NCBI RefSeq assembly: GCF_003814705.1
Contig: NZ_RKRA01000001.1
Coordinates: 2,108,001-2,172,000, forward strand
Reading direction: 5' to 3'
Source: Georgenia muralis
GTDB lineage: Bacteria > Actinomycetota > Actinomycetes > Actinomycetales > Actinomycetaceae
Length of the DNA stretch: 64,000 bases
Below the pieces are notes generated by a model. The model saw only the letters and a program-made list of their open reading frames with translations. It had not been told where the DNA came from and ran no database searches. How positions within the stretch are numbered: the stretch's first letter is position 1; each line of letters opens with the position of its first letter. Below, piece after piece: positions 29,498-37,332 of the stretch. A program made the position numbers and the translations under genes.

Positions 29498-29935
29498 TCA
29501 GCTCGGGTTCACCATCTGCAGGACCCGGCCACTGTCGTTCGTGGTCACGAGCTCCTGGAAGGAAGCCTCGTCCACGAGCACCTCCGCGAGGCGCGTCAGA
29601 AGGTCAAGGTGCCCGGAGGAGTCTGCGGCGGCCAGGGTGAAGAAGAGCCTCACGGGGACGCCGGCGCCATCTCCGAGGGCGACGTCCTCGCTCGTCGTGA
29701 TCAGACTGAGGCCGGTGCCGAGCGCGCCTTCCTCGGGGCGTGCGTGCGCAAGGAGGACTCTCGGGGCGATGACCATGTAGTTCCCGTTGCGCTCGAAGCT
29801 CGCGAAGATCGCCTCGACGTAGTCGGCAGAGACGATCCCGTCACGCTCGAGGAGGGCGGCACTCTGACGAACCAGGTCGCTCCAGGGTGCGGGCCGTGCT
29901 TGAAGGATCAGCCGTGATGTCGTCAGCAGCTCCAT
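29498..29935 (-). CDS. PTS EIIA component (mannitol/fructose type)
   Basis: A 145-residue PTS_EIIA_2 domain protein. The phospho-acceptor His64 lies in VLLAHARPEEGA, followed by LSLITTSEDVALGDG and VRLFFTLAAADSSGHLDLLTRLAEVL, all typical of the family. The ATG at 29935 has AGAGGAG six bases upstream; a frame continuing to 29971 would run into the operator region. It is the first gene of the EIIA-kinase-EIICB-dehydrogenase operon and receives phosphate from HPr. Confidence 0.9.
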   Translation of the reverse strand: MELLTTSRLILQARPAPWSDLVRQSAALLERDGIVSADYVEAIFASFERNGNYMVIAPRVLLAHARPEEGALGTGLSLITTSEDVALGDGAGVPVRLFFTLAAADSSGHLDLLTRLAEVLVDEASFQELVTTNDSGRVLQMVNPS

Positions 29936-29947
29936 CGATGCTCCTCT

Positions 29948-29976
29948 CTCAGATGAGCAGCCATTGCTCATACGAG
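29948..29976. promoter_or_regulatory. paired SorC-type operator-like sites before the PTS operon
   Basis: CTCAGATGAG at 29948-29957 and CTCATACGAG at 29967-29976 start exactly 19 bp apart. They match the consensus CTC-N4-GAG; the first differs by one base from the CTCAGGTGAG pair before the SorC gene. They lie just downstream of the -10 box on the minus strand, where bound regulator would block transcription. Confidence 0.7.
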
Positions 29977-29977
29977 C

Positions 29978-30006
29978 AGACTAGAACCGGTAGGCGCTCC
30001 GGTCAA
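29978..30006 (-). promoter_or_regulatory. promoter of the PTS EII operon
   Basis: Reading the minus strand, TTGACC (30006 to 30001) and TAGTCT (29983 to 29978) form -35 and -10 boxes with a 17-bp spacer. Transcription would start within the operator pair and run into EIIA with a short leader. The rest of the gap to the epimerase gene at 30275 shows no gene. Confidence 0.6.
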
Positions 30007-30274
30007 GGGGTGTCGACACGCACATCACCCACGCGTCCTTGTGCGTCGCCGGGCGCGGGCGCGGGCGCTGTCGGCCCCTGGCGCGGGGCACCCGGTCACC
30101 TCCGCGGCCGAGCGAGGCAAGCTGGCGGGGTCTCAGCCAGCCCCACAGCACAGGCAGCCATCCGCGCGGTCATACCGCTGTTCGCTCGGTCGGCGGTGCC
30201 AGGCCCGTGGAGCCCACGCCGTGGACCCCAGCCCGAACCGACCACCGGCCGACCCGATCTGCAACGATCACCCC

Positions 30275-31180
30275 ATGAGCGACCTCCCGAACCCCGGCGG
30301 CACCGCCGTGCGCCTGTCCGCCGGCCGCTACGAGGCCGTTGTCCACACCGTCGGCGCGGCGCTGGCGCGGCTGACCCTGGATGGCACCGACCTCGTGCTG
30401 CCCGTGGCGGACGACGAGCTCGCGCCCTCCTACGCCGGGAAGACGCTCGTCCCGTGGCCCAACCGGATCGTCGGCGGCACCTACTCCTTCGCCGGCCAGG
30501 ACCACGAGGTCCCCGTCAACGAGCACGCCACCGGCTGCGCCCTGCACGGCCTCATGTGCTTCACCGACTACGCCGTGGTCTCGTCCTCCCGAGCCGAGGT
30601 GGCGCTTGCCGCCGACGTCCTCCCGCGCTACGGCTACCCGTTCCACCTGCGCTCGGAGGTCACCTACCGGCTGAGTGACGGCGGCCTCGAGGTGACCATC
30701 GCCGCGACGAACGTCGGCGGCGCGGCGGCCCCGTACGGCGCCTCGTCCCACCCCTACCTCACGTGCGGTCTGGAGCCGGTGGACGGCTGCACGCTCGACG
30801 TGCCCGCGGCCCGGGTCCTCACGGTCGACGAACGGCTGCACCCGGTGGCGCTCGCCGCCGTCGAGGACGAGGACCTCGACTACCGCGGCGGCCGCGTGCT
30901 CGGTGCCGCGCAGGTCGACCACGCCTACACCGGCGTCCCCCCAGGGCAGTGGGAGGTCAGCCTCACCAGCCCCGACGGCACGGTCGTGAGCCGGCTGCGC
31001 GCCGACGCGCCCTGGCTGCAGGTCTACTCCGGTGACCTCGTGGGCCGGGTGGCAGTCGCCGTCGAGCCGATGACGTGCCCGCCGGACGCGTTCAGCTCGG
31101 GGACCGACGTCGTCGTCCTCGAGCCCGGCGCGAGCCACCGGCTCACGTTCACCATCGACGGCGAGGTCAGCCCGCGCTGA
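30275..31180 (+). CDS. aldose 1-epimerase family protein
   Basis: A 301-residue galactose-mutarotase-like protein that interconverts sugar anomers. Supporting segments: LVPWPNRIVGGTYSFAGQ, the catalytic-type His region HATGCALHGLM, SSHPYL, and VAVEPMTCPPDAF near the end with the conserved Glu. It lies next to the arabinose, xylose and PTS genes, which fits a general sugar role, but its exact substrate cannot be told. The ATG at 30275 is preferred because sequence upstream has no protein-like character. Confidence 0.88.
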   Translation: MSDLPNPGGTAVRLSAGRYEAVVHTVGAALARLTLDGTDLVLPVADDELAPSYAGKTLVPWPNRIVGGTYSFAGQDHEVPVNEHATGCALHGLMCFTDYAVVSSSRAEVALAADVLPRYGYPFHLRSEVTYRLSDGGLEVTIAATNVGGAAAPYGASSHPYLTCGLEPVDGCTLDVPAARVLTVDERLHPVALAAVEDEDLDYRGGRVLGAAQVDHAYTGVPPGQWEVSLTSPDGTVVSRLRADAPWLQVYSGDLVGRVAVAVEPMTCPPDAFSSGTDVVVLEPGASHRLTFTIDGEVSPR

Positions 31181-31185
31181 GTCGC

Positions 31186-31208
31186 GGCCGGCGCTCGGGG
31201 CGCCGGCC
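31186..31208. terminator. bidirectional terminator between epimerase gene and trkA
   Basis: GGCCGGCGC (31186-31194) and GCGCCGGCC (31200-31208) form a perfect 9-bp stem with a five-base loop. It fills the 28-bp gap between two convergent genes and could stop transcription from both sides. Confidence 0.75.
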
Positions 31209-31874
31209 TCAGGGCCGGTGCGCGAACGTCTCCAGGAGGTTCGTGTCGCCGCTGACGATGAGCAGGTCGTCCCCGCCGATCCGGGTGGCCGGTGTGGCGT
31301 ACTCGAACGGCTCGCCGGGGGGCTTGACGCCGATGACCGTCACGCCGTACTTCTCCCGGATGCGCGACTCGGAGAGGGTGAACCCGTGGGTCTCCCGGGG
31401 CGGGCGCATCTTGACGATGGTGAACCCGTCCTCCATCTCGATGTAGTCCAGCATCCGCCCGGAGACCATGTGCGCCACACGCTGGCCGGCGTCGTACTCG
31501 GGGTAGACCACGTGGTGCGCGCCGATGCGCCGCAGGATCCGGCCGTGCTCGGCGCTGACCGCCTTGGCCCAGATCTGCGGCATCTTGAGGTCCACGAGGT
31601 TGGCGGTGATGAGCACCGAGGCCTCGAGCGAGGTGCCCACGCCCACGACGGCGACCGGGAACTCCTCAGCCCCGAGCTGCTGCAGGGCCTCGGGGTTGGA
31701 GGCGTCGGCCTCGACCAGGGGCAGGCGGCTGGACCACTGCTGGACGAGGGCGGCGTCCTTCTCGACGGCGAGGACCTCGCGGCCGAGCCGGTCGAGCGTA
31801 GCGGCGAGCGCGGCACCGAACCGGCCGAGCCCGATGACGAGCACGCCGGAGTCCCGGGACTGCTCCTTGGCCAT
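31209..31874 (-). CDS. potassium uptake regulatory subunit TrkA/KtrA
   Basis: A 221-residue cytoplasmic gating protein with an N-terminal RCK/TrkA_N Rossmann domain (VLVIGLGRFGAALA, acidic residue in AVEKD for nucleotide binding) and a C-terminal TrkA_C domain (about 140-221). It controls the neighbouring potassium channel in response to nucleotides; some relatives bind c-di-AMP, of interest since disA is in the same window. AAGGAAG precedes the ATG. It directly follows the TrkH gene in transcription direction. Confidence 0.93.
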   Translation of the reverse strand: MAKEQSRDSGVLVIGLGRFGAALAATLDRLGREVLAVEKDAALVQQWSSRLPLVEADASNPEALQQLGAEEFPVAVVGVGTSLEASVLITANLVDLKMPQIWAKAVSAEHGRILRRIGAHHVVYPEYDAGQRVAHMVSGRMLDYIEMEDGFTIVKMRPPRETHGFTLSESRIREKYGVTVIGVKPPGEPFEYATPATRIGGDDLLIVSGDTNLLETFAHRP

Positions 31875-31942
31875 GACTTCCTTCTTTCCTTGTGCTGCGG
31901 GCCACCCGGCTCGTGCTTCGGGCGGCCGGCCCGCCGGGGCGC

Positions 31943-33340
31943 TCAGCCGATGATCGGCCGCTCGTTGGGCATGCGGATGACGCGGCGCCGCTCCCGCAGG
32001 GCGAGGGCCGCCGCCACGGTCATGGTGCCGGTTCGGCCGGCGAACATCAGCGCGGAGAGCAGGTACTTGCCGCTGTCGGGCAGGTTCGGGGTGAGGCCGG
32101 TGCTCAGCCCCACGGTCGCGAAGGCGGAGATCACCTCGAAGAGGATGACGTCCAGGCGCATGTTCGTCAGCATGAGCAGGGCGAGCGTGGAGATCCCGAC
32201 CAGGCTCGCGCCGATGAACGCCACCGACACTGCCAGCCGGACGGTGGACGAGCCCACCCGGCGCCCGAAGGCCTCGATGTCACGGTCGCCGCGGGCCTCG
32301 GCCACGATCGCGAGGACCAGCACCGCGAACGTGGAGACCTTGATGCCACCGGCTGTCGACGCCGAGCCGCCCCCGACGAACATCAAGGCGTCGAGCAGGA
32401 ACCATGTCGCCTCGCGCATCTCCCCGACGTCGACCGTGGAGAGCCCCGAGGAGCGGGGGGTGATCCCGTGGACGAGGCTGGCGAGGATCTTCTCGCTGAG
32501 GGAGAGCGGCCCGAAGGTCCTGTCGTTGGTCCACTCGAACACCGCGATCGCCAGGACGCCACCGACGAACAGGGCCGCGTAGGTGACGAGGGTGAGCTTG
32601 GTGTGCAGGCTCCACCGCCGTGGCGTGCGCCGGGCCCGCCAGACGTTGAGGATCACGGGGAAGCCGACGGCGCCGACGAACGTGCCGACGACGATGGGCA
32701 GGCCGATCCACCAGTCGCCGACGAAGGGCGCGAGCCCGCCCTCGAGGACGACGAAGCCGGCGTTGTTGAAGATGCTCAGGGCCATGAAGAGCCCGTGCCA
32801 CAGGGCCGCCGGGACGGACTCGCCGAGGGTGAGGAACCGGGGCACCAGGATGATCGTGAGGATGGCCTCGACGACGAGCGAGGCGACGATGACGGCCCGG
32901 ACGAGGGAGCCGACCTCACCGAGCCGGGCGGTCTTGGTCTCCGACGCCGCGAGCATCCGCTGGGTCAGGCCGATCCGCCGCGAGACCGCCAGGCCGAGGA
33001 TCGAGGCCAGGGTCATCACGCCGAGGCCACCGATCTTGATGCCCACCAGCAGCACGGCCTGGCCGAAGCCGGACCAGTACGTCGCGGTGTCCACCGTGAC
33101 CAGACCGGTGACGCACACCGCGGAGGTGGCGTTGAACAGCGCGTCGGCGAAGGGCGCGCGATCGCCCGACGCCGTGGCGATCGGCAGCGAGAGCAGCGCG
33201 GTCTCGATGGCGATGATCGACGCGAAGACGAGCAGGGCCAGCCTGGCGGGGGAGCTGCGGGCGATGTGGTCGACCCAGTCCCGGCCGGTCGCGAGGAACC
33301 CGGGGATCGCCGAATCGCGCACCGAACCCGCCCTGCGCAC
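31943..33340 (-). CDS. potassium uptake membrane subunit TrkH/KtrB
   Basis: A 465-residue potassium channel-like transporter. The four selectivity-filter loops are recognisable by SAVCVTGL, NNAGF, TPRSSGLS and TVGLSTGL, each with the key Gly. About eight to ten hydrophobic helices surround them. The GTG at 33340 is chosen because GAGGGAGG lies just upstream; an ATG at 33379 would add 13 residues and is an alternative. It forms a two-gene unit with trkA downstream and is divergent from the deacetylase gene. Confidence 0.92.
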   Translation of the reverse strand: MRRAGSVRDSAIPGFLATGRDWVDHIARSSPARLALLVFASIIAIETALLSLPIATASGDRAPFADALFNATSAVCVTGLVTVDTATYWSGFGQAVLLVGIKIGGLGVMTLASILGLAVSRRIGLTQRMLAASETKTARLGEVGSLVRAVIVASLVVEAILTIILVPRFLTLGESVPAALWHGLFMALSIFNNAGFVVLEGGLAPFVGDWWIGLPIVVGTFVGAVGFPVILNVWRARRTPRRWSLHTKLTLVTYAALFVGGVLAIAVFEWTNDRTFGPLSLSEKILASLVHGITPRSSGLSTVDVGEMREATWFLLDALMFVGGGSASTAGGIKVSTFAVLVLAIVAEARGDRDIEAFGRRVGSSTVRLAVSVAFIGASLVGISTLALLMLTNMRLDVILFEVISAFATVGLSTGLTPNLPDSGKYLLSALMFAGRTGTMTVAAALALRERRRVIRMPNERPIIG

Positions 33341-33439
33341 CAGCCCTCCCTCACCCGTGGTGGAGCCACCTTGGCACATCGGCGCCCGGTGTACCTGCCG
33401 CACCCGCCGGTCCCGGCACGTGCCCGCTACCGTGTGGCC

Positions 33440-34621
33440 ATGCCCACCGACGCGCTGCTGGTCTGGTCCGAAGACCTCGTCAGCTACGACTTCGGCGTCG
33501 GTCATCCCATGACCCCCGTGCGCCTGCGGCTGACGCACGACCTCCTCGCCGACCTGGGCGTCCTCACGTGGCCCGGGCTCCGGGTCCTCCCCGCACCCGT
33601 GGCCGACGACGAGGACCTGTTGCTCGTCCACACCGAGGACTACGTCGCCGACGTCCGCGCCGCGGAGGCCGACGGCCTGCCGCGGCCCGAGCGGGGCATC
33701 GGCGACGGCGACACGCCGGTCTTCGGGCACCTCCACTCCGCCTCGGCCCGGATTGTGGGCTCGACCGTGACCGCCGCGCGCGAGGTGTGGGAGGGCAGGG
33801 CGGCCCGGGCGGTGAGCATCGCCGGAGGTATGCACCACGCGATGCCCGGGCGCGCCTCCGGCTTCTGCGTCTACAACGACGTGGCGGTGGCGATCGCGTG
33901 GCTGCTCGACCACGGCGCGCGGAAGGTCGCCTATGTCGACCTCGACGCGCACCACGGCGACGGCGTCGAGCGGACGTTCTGGGACGACCCGCGGGTCCTG
34001 ACGATCTCGGTCCACCAGCACCCCGGCTCGCTCTTCCCCGGCACCGGGTACGCGCAGGACACCGGCTCACCCCAGGCGCGGGGCACCGCCGTCAACGTCG
34101 CGCTGCCGGAGGGGACCGCCGGACCGGCCTGGCTGCGCGCCGTCGAGGCGGTCGCCGAGCCGCTGGTGCGCGAGTTCGAGCCCGACGTCCTGGTGAGCCA
34201 GCACGGGTGCGACTGCCACGGGTCGGACCCGCTCGCCGGACTCGACGTCTCCGTCGACGCCCAGCGGGCGGCGGCCCTCCTCCTCGCCGACCTCGCCGAG
34301 CGCCACGCCGGCGGGCGGTGGGTCGCCACCGGGGGCGGCGGGTACGAGGTGGTCGGGGTGGTGCCCCGGGCGTGGAGCCACCTCGTCGCCGTCGTGGCCG
34401 GTCAGCCGCTGGACCCGGGCACTCCTGTCCCGGCGTCGTGGCGAGCACGGGTGGAGGACCTCACCGGCGAGGGCTCCCCGGCGATGATGTCCGACGGCGA
34501 CGAGGTCAGGCTCCGCCCGTTCGCCGAGGGGTTCAACCCCGACGACCCCGTCGACCGGGCGATCATGGCCACCCGGCAGGCCGTCTTCCCCTGGCACGGG
34601 CTCGACCCGATCACCTCCTGA
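33440..34621 (+). CDS. histone-deacetylase-family protein (AcuC-like)
   Basis: A 393-residue zinc-dependent deacetylase. Active-site motifs are intact: GGMHHAMPGRASGFCVYND, VAYVDLDAHHGDGVE with metal-binding Asp/His, HQHPGSLFPGTGY, and QHGCDCHGSDPL. AcuC proteins deacetylate acetyl-CoA synthetase or other acetylated substrates; the substrate here is not shown. The ATG at 33440 is used. It is divergent from the TrkH gene, whose start is about 60-100 bp away depending on start choice. Confidence 0.9.
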   Translation: MPTDALLVWSEDLVSYDFGVGHPMTPVRLRLTHDLLADLGVLTWPGLRVLPAPVADDEDLLLVHTEDYVADVRAAEADGLPRPERGIGDGDTPVFGHLHSASARIVGSTVTAAREVWEGRAARAVSIAGGMHHAMPGRASGFCVYNDVAVAIAWLLDHGARKVAYVDLDAHHGDGVERTFWDDPRVLTISVHQHPGSLFPGTGYAQDTGSPQARGTAVNVALPEGTAGPAWLRAVEAVAEPLVREFEPDVLVSQHGCDCHGSDPLAGLDVSVDAQRAAALLLADLAERHAGGRWVATGGGGYEVVGVVPRAWSHLVAVVAGQPLDPGTPVPASWRARVEDLTGEGSPAMMSDGDEVRLRPFAEGFNPDDPVDRAIMATRQAVFPWHGLDPITS

Positions 34622-34929
34622 CGCCGCGCGCCGACGACGACACCGTTGCCGCTGGCCGATGACGACGACGCCGTTGCCGCCTCCGCCGACGACACGCTTG
34701 CGCCCGGCCGCCGACCTGGCGGACCCGTCTGACGCCGAGCCCGGCCGCCGTGCCACGGCTGTGGCCGCTGTGACGGCAGTGAAAATGACCATACGATGTC
34801 CCCGCCGCCCCTGTCCTGCGGGGCACGCGATCCTCAGGTGCGGCGATTCGTTTCCGTGCGGCGCGATCTGGCCCTATATTTCGTCGGTAGGCAGCCGCCG
34901 TGGGCGGCCCAGACGACGGACGGGTGAGC
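34622..34929 (+). other. 308-bp gap; possible promoter for the BldC-like gene
   Basis: No gene was recognised. The first part is Asp/Ala-coding-like low-complexity DNA, probably non-coding. The AT-rich hexamer TATATT at 34875-34880, rare in this DNA, is a good -10 candidate about 50 bp before the BldC-like ATG; a weak TTCCGT lies 17 bp upstream of it. A second AT-rich patch occurs near 34779-34797. Confidence 0.45.
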
Positions 34930-35145
34930 ATGGGCGAGCAGATGGGGGCACCGCGGTTCCTCACCGTCGCCGAGGTGGCCGAGCTCATGCGCGTGTCGAA
35001 GATGACGGTGTACCGCATGGTCCACGCGGGCGAGCTGCCGGCCGTGCGGATGGGCCGTTCCTTCCGCGTCCCGCAGGCGGCGGTCGAGAACATCATCGCC
35101 GAGGGTCTGGGCGACTGGGGCCAGGAGAGCGCCCAGAGCCGTTGA
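34930..35145 (+). CDS. BldC/excisionase-type helix-turn-helix DNA-binding protein
   Basis: A 71-residue single-domain MerR-like DNA-binding protein: FLTVAEVAELMRVSKMTVYRMVHAGELPAVRMGRSFRVPQAAVENII. Such proteins in actinobacteria include the developmental regulator BldC, and are also annotated as excisionase-family proteins. No integrase is nearby, so a housekeeping transcription-factor role is more likely than phage excision. The ATG of MGEQMGAPRFL is chosen; a GTG two codons upstream is possible. The next gene on the same strand encodes bS22. Confidence 0.85.
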   Translation: MGEQMGAPRFLTVAEVAELMRVSKMTVYRMVHAGELPAVRMGRSFRVPQAAVENIIAEGLGDWGQESAQSR

Positions 35146-35281
35146 GGCACCGGTGCGCGAGCCGCTGAGCCACCGGTAGCGGCGACCGCCCGCGTTGCGG
35201 GTAGACTCGCCCTGTTCTGCGCGCGGCCGGTCCGGCCGCGCGCGCCCGTGTCCCGCTCGATCAGCACCTGCGAGGTCCCCT

Positions 35282-35380
35282 ATGGGTTCTGTCATCAAGA
35301 AGCGCCGCAAGCGCATGTCGAAGAAGAAGCACCGCAAGCTGCTTCGCAAGACCCGTCACCAGCGTCGCAACAAGAAGTGA
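35282..35380 (+). CDS. small ribosomal subunit protein bS22 (AURKAIP1/COX24-domain peptide)
   Basis: A 32-residue, extremely basic peptide starting [19 protein letters not shown]. This sequence is the hallmark of the actinobacterial AURKAIP1/COX24-domain peptide found as bS22 in mycobacterial 30S ribosomes. It is easily missed because of its size. It is followed 30 bp later by a strong terminator, and preceded by a TAGACT sequence at 35202-35207 that could be a -10 box. Confidence 0.92.
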   Translation: MGSVIKKRRKRMSKKKHRKLLRKTRHQRRNKK

Positions 35381-35409
35381 CGTCCCGGCGCTGACGCGCC
35401 CGCGATCCC

Positions 35410-35435
35410 AGGCCCGACCGTCCACGGTCGGGCCT
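35410..35435 (+). terminator. terminator after bS22
   Basis: AGGCCCGACCG (35410-35420) and CGGTCGGGCCT (35425-35435) form a perfect 11-bp stem with a four-base loop. Confidence 0.85.
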
Positions 35436-35518
35436 GCGTCGTCCCCGGACGTCTCCCGCGGGCCCGGCGGCCCCGGACCGGCCTCGTCACCTGCGGGCCG
35501 CCTGCGTGGCAGTGCCGG

Positions 35519-36316
35519 TCAGCCCCGCACGCGCCGCAGGCCGGCCCGGACGACGGCGGTGACCGCCCAGACCGTCCCCGCCCAGCTCGCCGACCTGGCG
35601 CCGGTGCGGAGGTCCTGCTTCATCGACCGCCGACGTCGGGCGAAGTCGCGCACCGGCCAGCCCTCCTCGGCGGCGCGCAGCCGCAGCCGTGGCTCGGGGT
35701 TGATCGCCACCGGGTGCCCGACCGCCGAGAGCAGCGCGGCGTCGTTGATGGAGTCCCCGTAGGCGTAGCAGCGCGCGAGGTCCAGGCCCCGCTCGGCGAC
35801 CAGGGCCCGCACGGCCACCTCCTTGCCGGTGCCGTGGAGCATCGTGCCGTCGAGCTCGCCGGTGTAGAAGCCATCCTTGCTGGCCGCGCGGGTGCCCAGC
35901 GCGCCGGTGGCGCCGAGCCGCCGGGCGATGAGGTCGGAGATCTCCGTCGGGGTGGCGGTGATGAGCCAGACCTCGTGACCGGCACCGAGGTGGCCGTCGA
36001 TGAGCGCCCTGGTCGCCGGGAAGACCCGGGAGTCGAGCACCTCGTCGTAGACCTCCTCGCCGATCGAGATGATCTCGGCGACGGAGTGCCCGCGCATGAT
36101 CCGCAGCGCGCGGGCCTTGATCCGGGCGATCCGGGTGAGGCTCTCGCCGCGCACCATGAAGGCGACGGACTGCCGGGCGAAGAACAAGATGTCGCGCACA
36201 CCGAAGAAGCCGCGCCGGTGGAGCTCGCGGGCGAGGTGGTAGGCGCTGGCCCCGCGGATGACGGTGTTGTCGACGTCGAAGAACGCCGCCGCGCCGGTGT
36301 GAGGGGGCTGGGACAC
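35519..36316 (-). CDS. HAD-superfamily phosphatase (SerB-like, subclass IB)
   Basis: A 265-residue HAD hydrolase. Motif I is FFDVDNTVIRG near the N-terminus (nucleophile Asp followed by Asp), motif II is WLITATPTEI, and motif III/IV are the Lys region KEVAVRAL and YGDSINDAALLSAVG. Subclass IB members include phosphoserine phosphatase and lipid/sugar phosphatases; the substrate is not known. A basic C-terminal tail with a weakly hydrophobic end (WAGTVWAVTAVVRAG) may associate with membrane. It is divergent from the glutaredoxin-like gene. Confidence 0.88.
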   Translation of the reverse strand: MSQPPHTGAAAFFDVDNTVIRGASAYHLARELHRRGFFGVRDILFFARQSVAFMVRGESLTRIARIKARALRIMRGHSVAEIISIGEEVYDEVLDSRVFPATRALIDGHLGAGHEVWLITATPTEISDLIARRLGATGALGTRAASKDGFYTGELDGTMLHGTGKEVAVRALVAERGLDLARCYAYGDSINDAALLSAVGHPVAINPEPRLRLRAAEEGWPVRDFARRRRSMKQDLRTGARSASWAGTVWAVTAVVRAGLRRVRG

Positions 36317-36346
36317 CTCGGCAGCCTACGACGTAGGGTCGCAGCC

Positions 36347-36604
36347 ATGGACGACGTCAGGGATCCGCGACCGCGTGTGGTGCTCTACGGGCGGGTGGGC
36401 TGCCACCTGTGCCACGACGCCCGCTCGGCGCTCGAGCAGGTCGCCGCGCAGAGCGGCGAGCGTTTTGCCGAGGTGGACATCGACACCGACCCCGCGTTGC
36501 GCGAGCGCTACAGCGACCTCGTCCCGGTCGTCACCGTCGACGGGACCGAGCAGGGGCACTGGCACATCGACCCGGCCCGGGTCCTGGCGGCGCTGAACCG
36601 CTGA
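36347..36604 (+). CDS. glutaredoxin-family protein
   Basis: An 85-residue thioredoxin-fold protein with a CHLC active site in VVLYGRVGCHLCHDARSAL and the cis-Pro region LVPVVTVDG. The DUF836/glutaredoxin-like family is small and common in actinobacteria, often near redox regulators. It probably reduces a disulfide or mixed disulfide, but no partner is defined by context. The start at 36347 is supported by the following compact domain and proximity to the divergent HAD gene. Confidence 0.88.
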   Translation: MDDVRDPRPRVVLYGRVGCHLCHDARSALEQVAAQSGERFAEVDIDTDPALRERYSDLVPVVTVDGTEQGHWHIDPARVLAALNR

Positions 36605-36650
36605 ACCGCCCGGACGGCGCCGGACGATACGACGGCGCGGGGACGACGAC

Positions 36651-36676
36651 GACGGCGGCGCCGAGGCGCCGCCGTC
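36651..36676. terminator. bidirectional terminator between glutaredoxin and yceI genes
   Basis: GACGGCGGCGCC (36651-36662) and GGCGCCGCCGTC (36665-36676) form a perfect 12-bp stem with a two-base loop between convergent genes. Confidence 0.8.
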
Positions 36677-36737
36677 GCGGTGAACGGTCCGGGAGGACCG
36701 GCGCCGACCCGGCAGCGGGCTGCCAGGAGGGCGAGGG

Positions 36738-37289
36738 TCAGGCGTTGGCGTCGACCTGCGCGGGCACGGCCGCGACCTCGAGGCTGATCTTGACCTTGTC
36801 GCCGACGAGGAAGCCGCCGGTCTCCATGGCCGCGTTCCAGGTGAGGCCGAAGTCCTTGCGAGAGATCTCGGTCTCGGCGGAGAAGCCGATGCGCGGGGTG
36901 CCGAAGGCGTCCACGACGGAGCCGTTGAACTCGGTGGCGAGCTCGACGGGCTTGGTCACCCCGTTGATGGTGAGGTCGCCCTTGACGACGAAGTCCTCGC
37001 CCGAGCCCTCGACCGCGGTGGAGACGAAGGTCCAGGTGGGCTTGCTCTCGGCGTCCCAGAAGTCGGCGGAGCGGAGGTGGCCGTCGCGGTTGGCGTCGCC
37101 GGTGTTGATGGAGGCGGCGTCGATGGTGACGGTCACGGTGGAGGCGGTGAAGGGCTCCGCCACGACGACCTGGCCCTCGAAGCGCTCGAACTTGCCGCGC
37201 ACCTTGGAGATGCCGGCGTGCCGGACGGTGAAGGCGACGTCGCTGTGGGACTGGTCGATGGTGTAGGTGCCGCTGGGAACCGTGCTCAT
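36738..37289 (-). CDS. YceI-family lipid/polyisoprenoid-binding protein
   Basis: A 183-residue YceI lipocalin-like barrel: GTYTIDQSHSDVAFTVRHAGISKVRGKF at the start, DAASINTGDANRDGHLRSADFWD in the middle and ISRKDFGLTWNAAMETGGFLVGDKVKI near the end are family hallmarks. There is no signal peptide, so it is cytoplasmic, unlike E. coli YceI. Relatives bind isoprenoid quinone-like lipids and respond to stress. It is divergent from a MarR gene with a palindromic site in between. Confidence 0.93.
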   Translation of the reverse strand: MSTVPSGTYTIDQSHSDVAFTVRHAGISKVRGKFERFEGQVVVAEPFTASTVTVTIDAASINTGDANRDGHLRSADFWDAESKPTWTFVSTAVEGSGEDFVVKGDLTINGVTKPVELATEFNGSVVDAFGTPRIGFSAETEISRKDFGLTWNAAMETGGFLVGDKVKISLEVAAVPAQVDANA

Positions 37290-37314
37290 GGAGCTCTCCT
37301 CGGGTGGGGCGAAG

Positions 37315-37332
37315 TAGTTGACATTTGAACTA
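37315..37332. promoter_or_regulatory. MarR-type palindrome at the yceI promoter
   Basis: The 18-bp sequence TAGTTGACATTTGAACTA is palindromic at seven of nine pairs. On the minus strand, TTGCGC (37359 to 37354) and TATATA (37336 to 37331) are 17 bp apart and would serve yceI; the palindrome overlaps that -10 and the start of transcription. The adjacent MarR protein is the likely binder. Confidence 0.6.

Noticed and set aside
34930-35145. Excisionase of a prophage
   Set aside because: No integrase, attachment site or phage gene is nearby; the gene is next to a ribosomal peptide gene, which suggests a chromosomal regulator.
34611-35267. Minus-strand frame over the BldC-like gene and its upstream gap
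   Set aside because: No protein-like pattern; the sense strand encodes a clear helix-turn-helix protein there.
37318-37323. TTGACA as a plus-strand -35 box for the MarR gene
   Set aside because: No -10-like sequence lies 16-18 bp downstream on the plus strand; the hexamer is better explained as part of the palindrome.
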